NCBI GenBank assembly: GCA_015521705.1
Contig: WANR01000038.1
Coordinates: 46,056-110,055 of the forward strand
DNA length: 64,000 bases
Reading direction: 5' to 3'
DNA from: Desulfurococcales archaeon
Lineage (GTDB): Archaea; Thermoproteota; Thermoprotei_A; Sulfolobales; Acidilobaceae
Shown piece after piece: positions 8,431 through 17,047 of this stretch; within the stretch, counting starts at the first letter, position 1; each line of letters begins with the position of its first letter. Under the pieces are notes generated by a model that was given only the letters and a program-made list of their open reading frames with translations, did not search any database and was not told where the DNA came from. The position numbers and the translations under genes were made by a program.

Positions 8431-10281
8431 TTGGGGGTTCCCGTGTTGGAGGCTCCTTTTCTCTATCTAGAGAACTTGGCTGATCCAAGAACGCGGGACT
8501 TCATTAATAGGCATAACTCGAGGCTTAGAGGGTTTCTGGGAGAGCTGCCCGACGAGATTTTCCCTGAAGTGCTTAGATGGTTCGGCGTCGAGTATGTCTA
8601 CACCTACCAGGCGTGCAGTAGGAGGGTTTACGTGGTTCTACGGAGCAGCGAGGGGTTTAGGGTTGTCGAGCTTCCTGGAGGTAGGGTTGTGTTCGAGAAG
8701 CCTGGCATGATTGTTTGGGGCGTCTATCCCTCCCCTGACTGCTCCTTCATCGGCGTAGTCTATACTGCTGGCAGTGATGAGGGAGTCATAGAGGTTATAG
8801 ATGCTGGTAGCCTTGATGTGGTTGACAGGGTTGAGGGGCACGTTTATGGTGTTGTGTGGAGGAGTGATGGTAGATACTATTACCTGAGAATGTATAGAAA
8901 GTCCCCGCCTCCTGATGGTGGGGAGGTGCCTGTTGAGAGGATCTTGTTGAGGGATCCCTCTAGTGGCAGGGAGGAGATAGTTTGGGGGCAGGGCCTGCCT
9001 AGGGGGTACCTTGTCAGCCTGTACCCGGTCTACGAGGAGGACATGTTGTTGCTACACGTCTCCAGGGGGTGGAGTGAGGGCGTTCTCTATGCCGGCCCTA
9101 TAGGGGATCCTGGGAAATGGGAGAAGCTCCTGAGCCCCGGGGCCCCTCTAGCCCCCGCGGGCTCTTATCAGGGAAGAGTGTATGCTATAGTCTATGATGG
9201 GCCCGGGACTGGCAGGATCCTTGAGGTTTCCGGCGGTAGTGCTCGCGAGGTTGTGCCGGCCCATGAGAAGTACCCCCTCGAGGATGCTGTGGCTTATGAT
9301 GATGGAATAGTTGCTGTAAAGCTTGTCGACGCTAAGGGCATTGTGGAGGTCTACGGCTTTGATGGCAGGTTGAGGGAGCGAGCAGAGCCCAGGGATCCCC
9401 TGTTTATAGGATTCGTGAAGAGGTGGGGCTCGCGTGTCCTAGCCATGTCGGAGTCCTTCGGTAGGCCTATGGGCTTATACGAGCTCCCCGGAATGAGGCC
9501 TATCCACGAGTCGGGCGCTAGCTTGGATCTCGAGGTAGGCGAGGGCTGGGCTAGTAGCCATGACGGCGTGGACATACACTACTTCATAGCCAAGGAGCCT
9601 GGCACGAGTGCTAGGAAGGTTTTACTATACGGCTACGGCGGGTTCGGCATAAGCATGACACCAAGATACATTGGCCAGCTCAAGCCCCTGCTCGAGAGGG
9701 GTTTTGCCTTTGCAATGGCTAACCTCAGGGGCGGGAGAGAGTATGGTGAGAGGTGGCACGACGCGGGGAGAAGGCTCAACAAGAAGAATGTTTTCGAGGA
9801 CTACAAGTCCGTGGCTAGGAAGCTTAAGTCCGAGGGCTACAGGATCGCTGGATGGGGCGCCAGTAATGGTGGCCTACTAATATCAGCCGTAATGGTCCAG
9901 GATCCGGGCCTGCTGGATGCCGCAGTCATAGGGTACCCCGTGATAGACATGCTGAGGTTCCACAAGCTGTACATAGGCAGTATATGGATCGACGAGTACG
10001 GGGACCCCGAGGATCCCGCGCAGAGAAAGTACCTGCAAAGCTACTCTCCCATGCATAACGTGAAACCATCCAAATACCCTCCCACTCTCATATACACAGG
10101 CCTCCACGACGACAGGGTGCATCCAGGCCATGCCCTAAGGTTCGCCGCGGTGCTCGAGGAAGTGGGTGCCCCAGTATATCTCAGGGTGGAGACGGAGTCC
10201 GGCCACATGGGGGCTGATCCGAGGATAAAGGCTAGAGAGCTCGCCGATATACAGGCGTTTCTATTAAAGGTTCTAGCATGA
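8431..10281 (+). CDS. Prolyl oligopeptidase family serine peptidase (S9)
   Basis: This 616-residue S9 peptidase has an N-terminal beta-propeller (about residues 60-370) and a C-terminal alpha/beta-hydrolase domain. The catalytic triad is readable: Ser478 in GASNGG, Asp561 in HDDRV, and His592 in SGHMG. The oxyanion/propeller junction motif YGYGGFG appears near residue 400. No signal peptide is visible, so it probably acts in the cytoplasm on short peptides. The TTG start at 8431 fits the TATA box; GTG at 8443 is an alternative. Whether it behaves as a prolyl oligopeptidase or an acylaminoacyl peptidase cannot be decided, although the order and spacing of the triad favour the prolyl oligopeptidase branch. 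The coding strand is G/T-rich at the start and A/C-rich at the end. Confidence 0.88.
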   Translation: MGVPVLEAPFLYLENLADPRTRDFINRHNSRLRGFLGELPDEIFPEVLRWFGVEYVYTYQACSRRVYVVLRSSEGFRVVELPGGRVVFEKPGMIVWGVYPSPDCSFIGVVYTAGSDEGVIEVIDAGSLDVVDRVEGHVYGVVWRSDGRYYYLRMYRKSPPPDGGEVPVERILLRDPSSGREEIVWGQGLPRGYLVSLYPVYEEDMLLLHVSRGWSEGVLYAGPIGDPGKWEKLLSPGAPLAPAGSYQGRVYAIVYDGPGTGRILEVSGGSAREVVPAHEKYPLEDAVAYDDGIVAVKLVDAKGIVEVYGFDGRLRERAEPRDPLFIGFVKRWGSRVLAMSESFGRPMGLYELPGMRPIHESGASLDLEVGEGWASSHDGVDIHYFIAKEPGTSARKVLLYGYGGFGISMTPRYIGQLKPLLERGFAFAMANLRGGREYGERWHDAGRRLNKKNVFEDYKSVARKLKSEGYRIAGWGASNGGLLISAVMVQDPGLLDAAVIGYPVIDMLRFHKLYIGSIWIDEYGDPEDPAQRKYLQSYSPMHNVKPSKYPPTLIYTGLHDDRVHPGHALRFAAVLEEVGAPVYLRVETESGHMGADPRIKARELADIQAFLLKVLA

Positions 10282-10316
10282 CCCCCAGGGCCGTGCTCGA
10301 TTGCCCTCTGGGCCTC

Positions 10317-11018
10317 CTACTCCGCGCCTCCAAGGACTTGCTGCCTGGCCAGCCTTATCGCCTTATAGAGCGTTTCCAGTGCTTTTGGTGCCTGCCTCTC
10401 TTCCAGGATCAGGATAGTGTCTGTATGGATCGACTCTATCTGTGTCAGGTTTATACCTTCCTTGGCTAGCACTCCTGTGAGGTAGGCCACTACTCCCGGC
10501 GTCGATATTATCTCCTCGGGGCTGACAACTATCAGAGCTGCTTGGCCCTTATACGTTTTTATCGCATACTCGCCTAGCTTCTCTGTTATGGGATCCAGTA
10601 GTTCCTCGTCCACGACGATCGTGAAGGTCTTGAGCCCTGAAAGGAGTAGGAAGAGCCTGCTCTTCTCCGCCAGTGATTCTAGGTCTTTACCCACCCTTTG
10701 GAGGCCCCTTGAGTAAGAGGTTACAAGCCCTACTCCTGAACGTAGCTCCACACTACTCTTGGCAATGACTTCGAGGATCCGCCTCCTGGGATGGCCTAAA
10801 TGGTCCCTGCCCGGAGTGTACCTGGCTATAGCCATTTTTATTGCCTGAAGGCTAGACTCCGACCCTACGAGGGTGTCTACCCAGGGTTTTATGTGCCTGG
10901 CTAGCTGGGAATAGTTCACTATGCCTCGCGAGACGCATTCCTTCAGTGAGGGGTCTGAGTCTATGATCCTTCTGACGGCCGCTGAAACACTCATGTCCAA
11001 GATCCGGAGCCCCTCCAC
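10317..11018 (-). CDS. ACT-domain putative regulator of amino acid metabolism
   Basis: This 233-residue protein has a helical N-terminal part (residues 10-70, possibly DNA-binding) and a C-terminal ACT-like segment (about 160-225, with a TPGVVAYLTGVLAKEGINL helix). It resembles the archaeal predicted regulators of amino acid metabolism with an ACT domain. ACT domains bind small ligands, usually amino acids. It is divergent from argG across a 135-nt spacer with four phased GTTAC boxes, so regulation of arginine biosynthesis is a reasonable inference. The GTG at 11018 lies about 28 nt from a minus-strand TATA box (CTTTAAAC, 11043-11050), fitting leaderless initiation; the ATG at 10994 is the alternative. 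Direct DNA binding is not shown. Confidence 0.7.
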   Translation of the reverse strand: MEGLRILDMSVSAAVRRIIDSDPSLKECVSRGIVNYSQLARHIKPWVDTLVGSESSLQAIKMAIARYTPGRDHLGHPRRRILEVIAKSSVELRSGVGLVTSYSRGLQRVGKDLESLAEKSRLFLLLSGLKTFTIVVDEELLDPITEKLGEYAIKTYKGQAALIVVSPEEIISTPGVVAYLTGVLAKEGINLTQIESIHTDTILILEERQAPKALETLYKAIRLARQQVLGGAE

Positions 11019-11042
11019 GTTATAGCCTTTAGCCCCTCTCCC

Positions 11043-11148
11043 GTTTAAAGCGTTACCCCCGGATCTTGTCTGGTTACATGTGTAACAATGATTTTAGGGT
11101 ATTATTACGGGTGTTACGAAACTGTCTAGCATTGTTACTAAGGGGTAA
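11043..11148. promoter_or_regulatory. Divergent ACT-regulator/argG promoter with four GTTAC boxes
   Basis: Four direct GTTAC copies start at 11052, 11073, 11113 and 11134, spaced 21, 40 and 21 nt, close to whole helical turns. The second forms an inverted repeat GTTACA-N2-TGTAAC (11073-11086). The fourth is followed by an inverted GTAA (TTAC-N6-GTAA, 11135-11148). A TATA box for the minus-strand gene is at 11043-11050, and an AT-rich TATTATTA for argG lies near 11099-11106. The arrangement looks like a multi-site operator of the kind bound by Lrp/AsnC- or ArgR-type regulators. Confidence 0.6.
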
Positions 11149-11153
11149 TAGTA

Positions 11154-12356
11154 GTGGTGCGAGGGTTGGGGCAAGGCCGTGTAGTACTGGCGTACTCGGG
11201 CGGCCTGGATACGTCCGCCTTAATAGTGTTGCTTAGAGAGAGGGGCATGGAAGTAGTTACGGTTACTGTTGACGTGGGCCAGGAAGAGGATCTCGCCGGG
11301 GTTGGGGAGAGGGCGTACAAGCTGGGAGCCTCGGCCCACTATACTATAGATGCCAAGCGCGAATTCGCCTCGAAGTACGCGTTTAAGGCGGTCAAGGCTA
11401 ACGCTCTCTACGAGGACAAGTACCCCCTGGGGACTGCCCTGGCTAGGCCCCTAATAGCTGCCAAGGTGGCAGAGGTCGCTAAAAAGGTGGGTGCAGACTA
11501 CGTAGCCCATGGATGCACGGGTAAGGGGAATGACCAGGTCAGGTTCGACTCCACCCTGAGGCTGGTCCTCGGCGATGACGTGAAGATACTTGCCCCTGTC
11601 AGGGAGCTGGGGCTCAGAAGGGAGCACTCTGTTGCGATACTAGAGTCCAAAGGGTTTAAACCCCCCGGTTTACATGGAAAGTACAGCATAGACGAGAACC
11701 TATGGACCAGGAGCATAGAGGGCGATTTCTGGGACTCAGAGCCCCCTGAAGACGCTTTCGAGTGGACGGTTAGCCCCGAAAAGGCTCCCGATAAGGCGGT
11801 AACCCTCACCGTTAGCTTCGAGAAAGGTGTCCCCGTAGCCATAAACGGGTACAAGATGGATCCACACGAGCTAATACTCCGCCTTAACAGGGTCCTGGGC
11901 AGAGCGGGCTACGGCAGGGTTGACCATATAGAGAACAGGATTGTCGGCTTCAAGTCCAGGGAAGTGTATGAGGCGCCCGCAGCGCTTGCCCTCATAGAAG
12001 CCCACAGGGACCTGGAAAAGGCGGTCTACACGCCCATGGAGTACAGGTTCAAGAAACTACTGGACCAGGCATGGACTGATCTGGTGTATAACGGGTTATG
12101 GGTAGAGCCCCTGCGGAGCCACCTGGAGGCCGCCATAGACTCCATGAACAAGTATGTGACTGGAAGCGTGACCCTCAAAGCATACAAGGGATCCCTGTGG
12201 ATCGCCTCGCGCCACTCAGACTACTCAACCTACTCGAAGGATTTAGAGGACTACAACAAGGGCTGGTACCCCGAAGGTAAGGAGTCCGAGGGCTTCGTCA
12301 AGCTCTACACGATGCATAGCTTGCTGGCAGCTAAAAAGAGAGGGGCCGGTATTTGA
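11154..12356 (+). CDS. argG: Argininosuccinate synthase
   Basis: Argininosuccinate synthase joins citrulline and aspartate using ATP, the penultimate step of arginine biosynthesis in the cytoplasm. The 400-residue length is normal. The N-type ATP-pyrophosphatase loop AYSGGLDTS lies at about residues 12-20. Further family landmarks are HGCTGKGNDQVRF near 122 and the SIDENLWTRS segment near 182. The start is one of two consecutive GTG codons (11154, 11157). The last bases overlap the argH start (TTGA-type overlap), so argG and argH are cotranscribed. The upstream GTTAC array suggests amino-acid-responsive control. I see nothing unusual in the enzyme. Confidence 0.95.
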   Translation: MVRGLGQGRVVLAYSGGLDTSALIVLLRERGMEVVTVTVDVGQEEDLAGVGERAYKLGASAHYTIDAKREFASKYAFKAVKANALYEDKYPLGTALARPLIAAKVAEVAKKVGADYVAHGCTGKGNDQVRFDSTLRLVLGDDVKILAPVRELGLRREHSVAILESKGFKPPGLHGKYSIDENLWTRSIEGDFWDSEPPEDAFEWTVSPEKAPDKAVTLTVSFEKGVPVAINGYKMDPHELILRLNRVLGRAGYGRVDHIENRIVGFKSREVYEAPAALALIEAHRDLEKAVYTPMEYRFKKLLDQAWTDLVYNGLWVEPLRSHLEAAIDSMNKYVTGSVTLKAYKGSLWIASRHSDYSTYSKDLEDYNKGWYPEGKESEGFVKLYTMHSLLAAKKRGAGI

Positions 12357-13705
12357 GGTATAGAGAGTTAAAGGGGCTGAGAGGCGAGTCTGTCTACAAG
12401 TACTCTTCCAGCCTCGAACACGACGTCCACATAGCCAAGTACGTGGCCCTAGTCACGGGGGCCCACCTAAGGGAACTACACAGGCTCGGCTACGTGAGCA
12501 CCGAGGCCTTGGAGAGGGCTCTTAAAGTACTGAAGAGTGTGTACGAGAACCCCGAATCACTGCCCAAGACGGGCTACGAAGACGTCTTCGAGTACCTGGA
12601 GGACATGCTCCAGAGGAAAATAGGCAGAGAAGCCCTATGGCTACCCCTAGGCAGGAGCCGTAACGACCACGTCGCGGCTGCTCTAAGACTCTATGTGGCA
12701 GACACCATGACCAGTATGGCTACCACACTTGCCAGCGTCGTCAAGGCCTTCCTGGACAAGGCGAGGGAGGAGAGGGTTCCCATAGTAGGGTTCACCCACG
12801 GCGAACCCTCCTTCATAATAGACTCTCCATGCCTCTTCCTCTCATACGCGGAGAGCCTGGCAGACTCGTTACCATTGATAAGGGCCGTTCTCGAGGTAGC
12901 CTGCAAGTCGCCTCTGTACGCCGCCGCTGGAGCCGGGACCCTGGCACCTGTAGATGAAGAGCGTGTAGCCAGCATGCTAGGGTTCCGTGCTACCTACCAC
13001 TCGCCATACTATGCAGTAGGGTCTAGGGCTTTCCTGGAGGCCGCAGCCCTAGCACTGTCGCTGGCCTGCACAGAAACGTCTAGGATAGCCGAGGACTTCA
13101 TAGCGATGCACGGGTTGAGGCTTGTGAGGATCCCCGAGGACCACATAGCTACTAGTAGCTACATGCCACACAAGGAGAACCCTGTAACCCTGGAAGCCGC
13201 TAGAGCCTTCTCCATGAGGTGCATATCAGCCGCCCAGGCAGTTATCCTAGTAGCCTCTAAGCTAAGGTACTCCTATAACCTGGACTTCCAAGAAGCCTCC
13301 CAGACCTACACTGACGCCCTCGGCTTCGCGCTGAAAGCAATCAACATACTTGGAGAAGTAGCCGCGGGCGTAGAGATAATTGAGGATAACGCCTACCGCA
13401 TGATCGAGGAAAGAATCCCCTATACTGCAGAAGAGGCTGAAGATAGAAGCCTCGAAAGGGGAGTCCCGCTAAGGCTTGAATATGCCAGAGCAGCCAGGAG
13501 CATGCGAAAGCTGCGAGGCAACATACTCAGGGGGCTGGAGCTGGCTCAGAAGAGGAAGACAGGGTGCAGCCCCGAGAGGATAGCGGCGCGCATTGAATCC
13601 CTGGAGAGGAGCGTAGAGGAGGGGCTCTCCGAGATCAGGAAACTCTTCCCAGGACTCCAACACGTATCTAAGGCTGTGTGGGCGGGCCTTCATGGCAGGG
13701 GCTAG
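12353..13705 (+). CDS. argH: Argininosuccinate lyase
   Basis: Argininosuccinate lyase cleaves argininosuccinate to arginine and fumarate. It belongs to the fumarase/aspartase superfamily and works as a tetramer with shared active sites. The superfamily signature appears as SSYMPHKENP near residues 268-277, and PLGRSRNDH (the argininosuccinate-binding GxSRND motif) is near residue 98. The 450-residue length is usual. The TTG start at 12353 overlaps the argG stop by 4 nt, implying translational coupling. The end of the gene overlaps by 4 nt the end of galK on the opposite strand. Confidence 0.95.
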   Translation: MRYRELKGLRGESVYKYSSSLEHDVHIAKYVALVTGAHLRELHRLGYVSTEALERALKVLKSVYENPESLPKTGYEDVFEYLEDMLQRKIGREALWLPLGRSRNDHVAAALRLYVADTMTSMATTLASVVKAFLDKAREERVPIVGFTHGEPSFIIDSPCLFLSYAESLADSLPLIRAVLEVACKSPLYAAAGAGTLAPVDEERVASMLGFRATYHSPYYAVGSRAFLEAAALALSLACTETSRIAEDFIAMHGLRLVRIPEDHIATSSYMPHKENPVTLEAARAFSMRCISAAQAVILVASKLRYSYNLDFQEASQTYTDALGFALKAINILGEVAAGVEIIEDNAYRMIEERIPYTAEEAEDRSLERGVPLRLEYARAARSMRKLRGNILRGLELAQKRKTGCSPERIAARIESLERSVEEGLSEIRKLFPGLQHVSKAVWAGLHGRG

Positions 13706-14970
13706 TGGAGTTTAAGCCCCTCATCCACGCTTACAACATAGTAGTCTCCAAGTAGCCTGCCCCTGGCTTTGTCTACCAGCTCCACTGCCCTGTCATGGTC
13801 AGCGAGCCCCATAACAATGCCTCCCAGCCCGGCCCCGCTAAGCTTAGCCCCCAGAGCTCCCTCTAGTACCAGGAACCTCACGATGGAGTCTAGCTCGCCT
13901 AGGCTGACATCGTATAGGAGTGATAGGAGGCAGTGCTGGTAAGTGGTTACGAGGCCCAGCTGGCGAGTCTCTGAGAGGCTGCTAGGTGATGCGTAGACCC
14001 TTCCCCCTAGCCAGGAATCGACGAGCTCTGCCCATTCAGCGAGCTTCTCAGTCTCTGGTTTTTCTCCCCTGAGGAGCCTTATCGCCTCTATGGTGGACTC
14101 GTGGGCCATCACCGTATAAGCTATTCTGTTGTATAAGTGCTCTGGCAGCGCCCAGCGGATCTTCTCTAGTTCCTCCCTGGTTATAGCATCCCATAGTGTT
14201 GAGCCGTGAGAGTCTCCCAGCTTACCTAGTAGGCTCCTGGGCAGGCCCTTAGAGGCCTTCAGTATTCTTAGTGCTTCGTCGAGCTCCCTCTGCCTAACGG
14301 GGTGTATCTCGCCCGTCCTATGCCTGATCCCAGAGTCAGCCACAATAACCGAGGCCATGGGGTGGGCCAGTCTCTCCACACGGACGGGCTCTCTAGTCTC
14401 TATGAGAACCACTCCCCCATATACTATGGAGTACTGGTCCAGCCTCCCACACGGGATCCCCATTACGTGCCTCTCAGCCCTGTAGGCCAGCTCAGCTATA
14501 GCGTCTAGCCCTAGCTTGTAGCCTAGGAGACTGCTGACAGCAGCAATTATGCCCACTGTTAGGGCCGCGCTACTAGCCATGCCCGCTCCCATAGGTATTT
14601 CGCTAGAAATGGAAACATCTACGGAATCGCTTCTAAAACCCTCCCCCTCCAAGGCCCTTAAAGCTGCCCTGGCATAGTCGCCAAACCACTTGCCACCCCT
14701 CAATGGTGGGCGCTTCCCAGGGAATTCGTCCATAAACTCCTTGCCCTCCCTCTTAAGGTTGAGGGAGGCCACTCTAATAGAGCCCTCTCGCCCCCTAGAG
14801 ACTCCCACGAAGAGCCTCCTATTTATAGCCATGGCAACGACCGGGAGCCCCTTATAGTCCTGGTGAGTGTTCAGGAAGTCCAGCCTCCCAGGCACTGATA
14901 ATACTAGATCTGGCTCCCGGCCATACACAGACCTGTGGAAGCCCACTAGAAGGCTTAGACTACCACTCAC
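13702..14970 (-). CDS. galK: Galactokinase (GHMP kinase)
   Basis: Galactokinase phosphorylates galactose at C1, the first step of the Leloir pathway. GHMP-kinase motifs are present: the N-terminal sugar-binding VPGRLDFLNTHQDYKG (the usual GEHTDY appears here as NTHQDY), the ATP loop PMGAGMASSAA, and the C-terminal SGAGLGG. Reading begins at 14994 if the outer GTG is used. The inner GTG at 14970 is preceded by GGGGAGGTAGGAGG, which also contains the galT stop, so I choose 14970. The gene is the last of a sugar-transport/galT/galK operon, which supports galactose as substrate. The Glu-to-Asn change in the sugar-binding motif leaves some doubt about exact sugar specificity. Confidence 0.82.
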   Translation of the reverse strand: MSGSLSLLVGFHRSVYGREPDLVLSVPGRLDFLNTHQDYKGLPVVAMAINRRLFVGVSRGREGSIRVASLNLKREGKEFMDEFPGKRPPLRGGKWFGDYARAALRALEGEGFRSDSVDVSISSEIPMGAGMASSAALTVGIIAAVSSLLGYKLGLDAIAELAYRAERHVMGIPCGRLDQYSIVYGGVVLIETREPVRVERLAHPMASVIVADSGIRHRTGEIHPVRQRELDEALRILKASKGLPRSLLGKLGDSHGSTLWDAITREELEKIRWALPEHLYNRIAYTVMAHESTIEAIRLLRGEKPETEKLAEWAELVDSWLGGRVYASPSSLSETRQLGLVTTYQHCLLSLLYDVSLGELDSIVRFLVLEGALGAKLSGAGLGGIVMGLADHDRAVELVDKARGRLLGDYYVVSVDEGLKLH

Positions 14971-14975
14971 CCCTC

Positions 14976-15932
14976 CTACCTCCCCAGCAGGCACCTCAAA
15001 ACCGAGTCTCTTAGGAGGGAGGCATTCGACTCGGGGCTAGAGTCGTAGGTGAAATTGCCCCCGGCCATCTCCATGCCAGCCGCATACTTAAGTCTGCCAT
15101 TCCTGCGGTAGACCCCGTATATCTCCAGGTGCAGGTGGTAGCTGGGCTCGCCCGATAGGGGGGCCTGGTGGAGGGCCAGCATATAGGGCATAGGCCTGCC
15201 CAGGACCCTCTGCAAGCCGCACAAGACGTTTTTCAAAGCAGTAGCAAGACCCTCAACCTCTCTCCTAGTTAGCCGCGTCAGCAGGTCGACGTGCCTCTTC
15301 GGGTATATATGCACCTCGAAGGGCCATCTTGCATAGAAGGGTAGGAACGCCGTCCAGGACTCGTTCTCATAGACAATTCTATACCCGTCCCTCTTCTCAG
15401 CACTTAAGACCTCGCATCCAAGGCATTTAGAGGCCTCGTTCATGTATCTCCTAGACGACTCTATCTCTTTCCTTACGAGCGATGGGGTGAAGTCCATCAC
15501 GTAGATCTGGCTGTGGGGGTGGGGCTGAGAGACGCCTATCTCTTCTCCCTTGTTCCTGAACCAGAACACGTACCTGTAACCTTCCCTCATTGAGTCCTCC
15601 ATGACCCCTATCACGGACTCGATGACTTCTACTATGTTATTGGTACTTAAGTCGCTTATGTCTTCTATATTGTGAATGGGCGTCTCTACCAGGACTAGGC
15701 ACTTACCCCTAGCTCTCCCCCTCCTATAGAACCAGTGCCTCTCGGGCTCTGGAGCTCTCGGCGATAGCATTGGGTACTTGTTCTCGACGATCCTAACTCT
15801 CCACCCGCGCCCCATCTCAGGGGCCCCCTCGCAGAAGGGGCACCCACCACTCCTCCACGGCCTCTCCTCCCTGATCGACGATACCATGACCCATTCTTCC
15901 AGGAAGGGGTTCCACCTAAGCTCCTGGATCAA
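14976..15932 (-). CDS. galT: Galactose-1-phosphate uridylyltransferase
   Basis: This HIT-superfamily enzyme exchanges galactose-1-phosphate with UDP-glucose in the Leloir pathway. The active-site motif HPHSQ is present near residue 137 and a second metal/substrate region, WPFEVHIYPKRH, near 203-214. Cys pairs that may bind zinc are at the N-terminus (CPFC near residue 31) and mid-protein (CLGC near 168). The 318-residue length is typical. It is downstream of the ABC transporter ATPase gene by about 40 nt and immediately upstream of galK, so one operon carries uptake and the first two Leloir steps. No UDP-glucose 4-epimerase gene lies in the window. Confidence 0.9.
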   Translation of the reverse strand: MIQELRWNPFLEEWVMVSSIREERPWRSGGCPFCEGAPEMGRGWRVRIVENKYPMLSPRAPEPERHWFYRRGRARGKCLVLVETPIHNIEDISDLSTNNIVEVIESVIGVMEDSMREGYRYVFWFRNKGEEIGVSQPHPHSQIYVMDFTPSLVRKEIESSRRYMNEASKCLGCEVLSAEKRDGYRIVYENESWTAFLPFYARWPFEVHIYPKRHVDLLTRLTRREVEGLATALKNVLCGLQRVLGRPMPYMLALHQAPLSGEPSYHLHLEIYGVYRRNGRLKYAAGMEMAGGNFTYDSSPESNASLLRDSVLRCLLGR

Positions 15933-15973
15933 CGCTGGAGACCTCTCCCGGATCTCCCCTCTTTCCCCAGTGG

Positions 15974-17047
15974 CTATCCTACGATGGTAGCTATCCTCTC
16001 CCCTTTCTCGTTAAATATGTGTACCTTCCTGAAAACTATGTAGACCCTCTCTCCTGGGCTAAGGCTTGACGACGGATCCACTAGTACGTTCAACGAAGCC
16101 CTGCCTATGTTAACGATTGCATACTCCCTAGAGCCGGTGGACTCTACCAGGTCTACTACGCCAGTAGCTACAAGGCCGCCGGGGGGAGGGGTCTTAGATG
16201 CTATAGCCTCGTCGGGCCTCACGCCAATCCTGTAACCCTCCCCTATACTAGCCTTCCCCGAAACTATCGCTTCCAAACCGCTGGCGTGGGCCTCGACAAT
16301 GTTCATTGGAGGGTCTCCTATGAATGAGGCAGTGAAAAGGTTGGCAGGCTCGTCGTAGAGCTCCCTGGGGGCGCCGACCTGCTGGATCCTTCCCTGGTTT
16401 AGCACCACTATGCGGTCGCCAACGGCGAAGGCGTCTGCCTGATCGTGCGTCACGAGAACAGTGGTTATACCCAGGCTCCTCTGAACCTTCTTAACAAAAG
16501 TGCGCGCTGTGACCCTGACCCTGGCGTCTAGATTGGAGAATGGCTCGTCTAGGAGTAGTACCTTGGGGTTCTTTACCAGGGCCCTGGCTAGGGCCACCCT
16601 CTGCTGTTGCCCCCCGCTGAGCTGCCTCGGGTACCTGTCTAGCAGCTCCTGGATGCCTAGAACCTCCGCTACCTCCTTTACCCTCCTCCTTATCTCGCTC
16701 TTGCTGAGGCCCTTGATCTCCAGGGGGAACGCTATGTTGTCGAACACCCTCATGTTTGGATAGAGTGCCCAGTTCTGGAAAACCATGCCCACGTCTCTCT
16801 TCTGCGGGGGTATGTATAGCTTCTTTGAGGGGTCGGCCACGGCCTCCCCATCTATATAGACCACTCCCCTGGTCGGTCTCTCTAGGCCCGCTATGATCCT
16901 TAGGAGCGTGGTCTTGCCCGATCCCGAGGGGCCCAGGACTACCAGGAACTCGCCCTTCTCCACGTCTAGGGACACGTTATCCAGGGCCACGACGTTTGGC
17001 TGGAAAACCTTTGTTAGGTTCTCGACTCTTATCCCCTTGCCCGCCAC
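15974..17047 (-). CDS. Sugar ABC transporter ATP-binding protein (MalK/GlcV-like)
   Basis: This 357-residue ATPase energises the ABC importer encoded with it. Walker A is GPSGSGKT near residues 39-46, the Q-loop is VFQNWALYP, the ABC signature is LSGGQQQR, Walker B is LLLDEP, and the H-loop is VTHDQAD. A C-terminal TOBE/regulatory domain (about residues 240-357) marks it as the CUT1 carbohydrate type. It closely resembles what I recall of Sulfolobus GlcV. The start overlaps the end of the second permease gene by one base. With galT and galK downstream, the substrate is probably galactose or a galactoside. Confidence 0.92.
   Translation of the reverse strand: MAGKGIRVENLTKVFQPNVVALDNVSLDVEKGEFLVVLGPSGSGKTTLLRIIAGLERPTRGVVYIDGEAVADPSKKLYIPPQKRDVGMVFQNWALYPNMRVFDNIAFPLEIKGLSKSEIRRRVKEVAEVLGIQELLDRYPRQLSGGQQQRVALARALVKNPKVLLLDEPFSNLDARVRVTARTFVKKVQRSLGITTVLVTHDQADAFAVGDRIVVLNQGRIQQVGAPRELYDEPANLFTASFIGDPPMNIVEAHASGLEAIVSGKASIGEGYRIGVRPDEAIASKTPPPGGLVATGVVDLVESTGSREYAIVNIGRASLNVLVDPSSSLSPGERVYIVFRKVHIFNEKGERIATIVG

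Noticed and set aside
10278..10469. Open frame of 63 codons after the oligopeptidase gene
   Set aside because: It overlaps the ACT-domain gene on the other strand almost entirely and has no ribosome binding site or coding pattern.
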